Source of the DNA: CAYRUZ01 sp964427895
GTDB lineage: Bacteria; Patescibacteriota; Gracilibacteria; Peribacterales; Peribacteraceae
Assembly (NCBI GenBank): GCA_964427895.1
Contig: CAYRUZ010000006.1
Coordinates: 1-46,930, forward strand
Reading direction: 5' to 3'
Length of the DNA stretch: 46,930 nt
Below, piece by piece: positions 46,166 through 46,930 of the stretch. The position numbers were made by a program, and so were the translations under genes. The notes below the pieces were generated by a model, which was given only the letters and a program-made list of their open reading frames with translations, was not told the origin of the DNA and ran no database searches. Every line of letters begins with the position of its first letter. The first letter of the stretch is position 1.

Positions 46166-46609
46166 TTACTCTTCGATCACGAGCTTGCCCACCATGCCGG
46201 CATTGCCGGGTCCGCAGGGAGCCGTGCAGGCGAACTCGAAAGTGCCTGCCTTCTCCGTGTCGAGATCGATGACCATCGGCTTGCCTTGGACGACCTCAGC
46301 GTCGATGCCCAACCCTTCGATGGCGAAATGCTGGGTGAGGCCCGTGTTCTCCACGATCAACTTCACCTTCGCACCCTGCTTCACGCGGATTTCCTCCGGA
46401 TCGATCGTCTCACCGGACATCTGCACGCGGACGATCTCCACGTCGTTTTCCATCGTCACCGTGCCGTCATCCAGCGCGGCACCTGTGCCGTCCTGCACCG
46501 CTCCGGTGCCGGTGGACGGCGTGTCGGTATCGGTGGCGACACGATGCGTGCAGGCAACGAAAAGCGCACTGCAGGCAACGAGGAATACAAGAACGGAGGT
46601 CTTTTTCAT
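46166..46609 (-). CDS. Cupredoxin-like lipoprotein with an incomplete copper site
   Basis: 147 aa. Lipobox LFVAC (Cys20), a Thr/Gly-rich linker, then a plastocyanin/COX2-like fold. Ligand candidates are His94 (TQHFAIEG), Cys128, Cys132 and Met139 in CTAPCGPGNAGM. CuA-type proteins read CxExCGxxHxxM, so the Glu is Ala and the second His is Asn136 here. Binding of a mononuclear copper or copper trafficking remains possible. It lies upstream of the His-rich protein in an operon. The only other cupredoxin partner (an oxidase) is not in the window. Confidence 0.8.
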   Translation of the reverse strand: MKKTSVLVFLVACSALFVACTHRVATDTDTPSTGTGAVQDGTGAALDDGTVTMENDVEIVRVQMSGETIDPEEIRVKQGAKVKLIVENTGLTQHFAIEGLGIDAEVVQGKPMVIDLDTEKAGTFEFACTAPCGPGNAGMVGKLVIEE

Positions 46610-46847
46610 AGGCAGCAGTCGGAAGACCCGCCGATACTACGGCGATCAGGCGTTTTTGGCAATCGTTGGAGAGGGCTTTTCCCTTCCAGAACCGCGTTGT
46701 GGCCGGTTCCATCCAATGGTAGTCTCTCCGGGCTTTCGCATCGCCAGGTCTGTCACGCTCGCTCAGTTGACTGCGGCGAGCTTGCGAGCCGCATAAGAAG
46801 AAGACTGTGCTCGGTTGGCACAAACGATCTCTCTCAGCGTCAGGTAT
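46610..46847. other. Gene-free stretch before tRNA-Met
   Basis: No credible ORF. It holds a decayed 5'-half copy of the downstream tRNA-Met from 46743 and a hairpin TGCGGC/GCCGCA around 46772-46793. Confidence 0.55.
46743..46770 (+). pseudogene. Decayed 5'-half copy of tRNA-Met plus flank
   Basis: GCCAGGTCTGTCACGCTCGC then TCAGTTG aligns with GTCAGGTATGTCACGGTAGC then TCAGTTG of the real gene: 4 differences in 27 positions. It stops within the D-arm and lies 96 bp upstream of the intact copy. Confidence 0.55.
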
Positions 46848-46923
46848 GTCACGGTAGCTCAGTTGGTAGAGCACGGGACTCATAAGCCCGGGGTCGCCGG
46901 TTCAATCCCGGCCCGTGACACCA
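46848..46923 (+). tRNA. tRNA-Met(CAT), elongator type (or Ile2)
   Basis: Acceptor GTCACGG/CCGTGAC fully paired at 1-72, so it is not an initiator. Anticodon loop CTCATAA (CAT), stem CGGGA/GCCCG with one A-G mismatch, T-arm GGTTCAATCCC, encoded CCA, then a T6 run. Whether C34 is lysidinylated (Ile2) cannot be told. Confidence 0.9.
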
Positions 46924-46930
46924 TTTTTTC

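Noticed and set aside
46848..46923. Initiator tRNA-fMet
   Set aside because: The 1-72 pair is formed (G-C), and the anticodon stem lacks three consecutive G-C pairs next to the loop.
1..46930. UGA recoding as in Gracilibacteria/Absconditabacteria
   Set aside because: TGA ends many genes exactly at family C-termini (for example dut, murL, murD) and does not interrupt conserved domains.
1..46930. CRISPR arrays, rRNA genes, prophage
   Set aside because: No regularly spaced direct repeats, rRNA-like stretches or phage structural genes were seen.

Overview
The window reads as chromosomal DNA of a GC-rich Patescibacteria (CPR) bacterium. Peribacteria/Peregrinibacteria is the best guess, inferred from gene content only and not from a marker tree. 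The supporting signs are compact genes with many 1-32 bp overlaps, core enzymes reduced to single domains (riboflavin kinase alone, 5'-3' exonuclease alone, a lone GlgA C-terminal half), a MurL/MurD2-type peptidoglycan route, an archaeal-type PEP carboxylase, and many lineage-type membrane proteins without recognisable relatives. TGA is used as a normal stop, so this is not the recoded Gracilibacteria/Absconditabacteria code. Four tRNA genes (Val-GAC, Ile-GAT, Leu-CAA, Met-CAT) all carry an encoded CCA.

Layout. 1-5.2 kb, mostly minus strand: the 5' part of dnaA, rseP, comF, a Na+/H+ antiporter-like carrier, tRNA-Val, an M23 peptidase and a small membrane protein. 5.3-9.1 kb: a membrane protein, a very large Gly-rich protein, dut and a Cys-rich small protein. 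9.2-11.7 kb: ftsA-ftsZ (minus). 12-20 kb: 5'-3' exonuclease, degenerate GlgA-like domain, SLH protein, riboflavin kinase-murE-rnhB, lgt, tsaD, membrane protein, VirB2-like pilin. 20.1-22.5 kb: an array of five hairpins, a PRC-barrel gene divergent from prs, a lipoprotein, tRNA-Ile. 22.6-29.9 kb: unknown protein, flavodoxin-FNR pair, crippled IS1016-like transposase, cysteine desulfurase-like enzyme with a DsbA-like protein, PH-domain protein, YbaK, type IV pilin. 29.9-36.3 kb: secreted protein, ruvC, PH protein, recF, Nudix, bL33-like, and a Pro/Gly/Met/Tyr-rich disordered protein with its small partner. 36.4-46.9 kb: trxB, cfa, BtuF-like protein, LysE exporter, tRNA-Leu, murL-murD, grpE, archaeal-type ppc, His-rich anchored protein, cupredoxin, tRNA-Met.

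Functional themes are cell-wall synthesis and division (murE, murL, murD, ftsA, ftsZ, lgt, M23), DNA replication and repair (dnaA, recF, ruvC, rnhB, exonuclease, dut), redox and disulfide handling (trxB, flavodoxin/FNR, DsbA-like, Cys-rich proteins), and surface appendages.

The most notable signals are in expression architecture. About half of the transcription units have a -10 hexamer only 6-11 nt before the start codon (predicted leaderless mRNAs, several with GTG starts). Many of the others have a CU-rich TCTTCCTCCCC-like tract directly before ATG where a Shine-Dalgarno would be expected. The rseP-dnaA promoter carries a perfect inverted pair of DnaA boxes. Two of the four tRNA genes are preceded by decayed 5'-half copies of themselves about 100 bp upstream.
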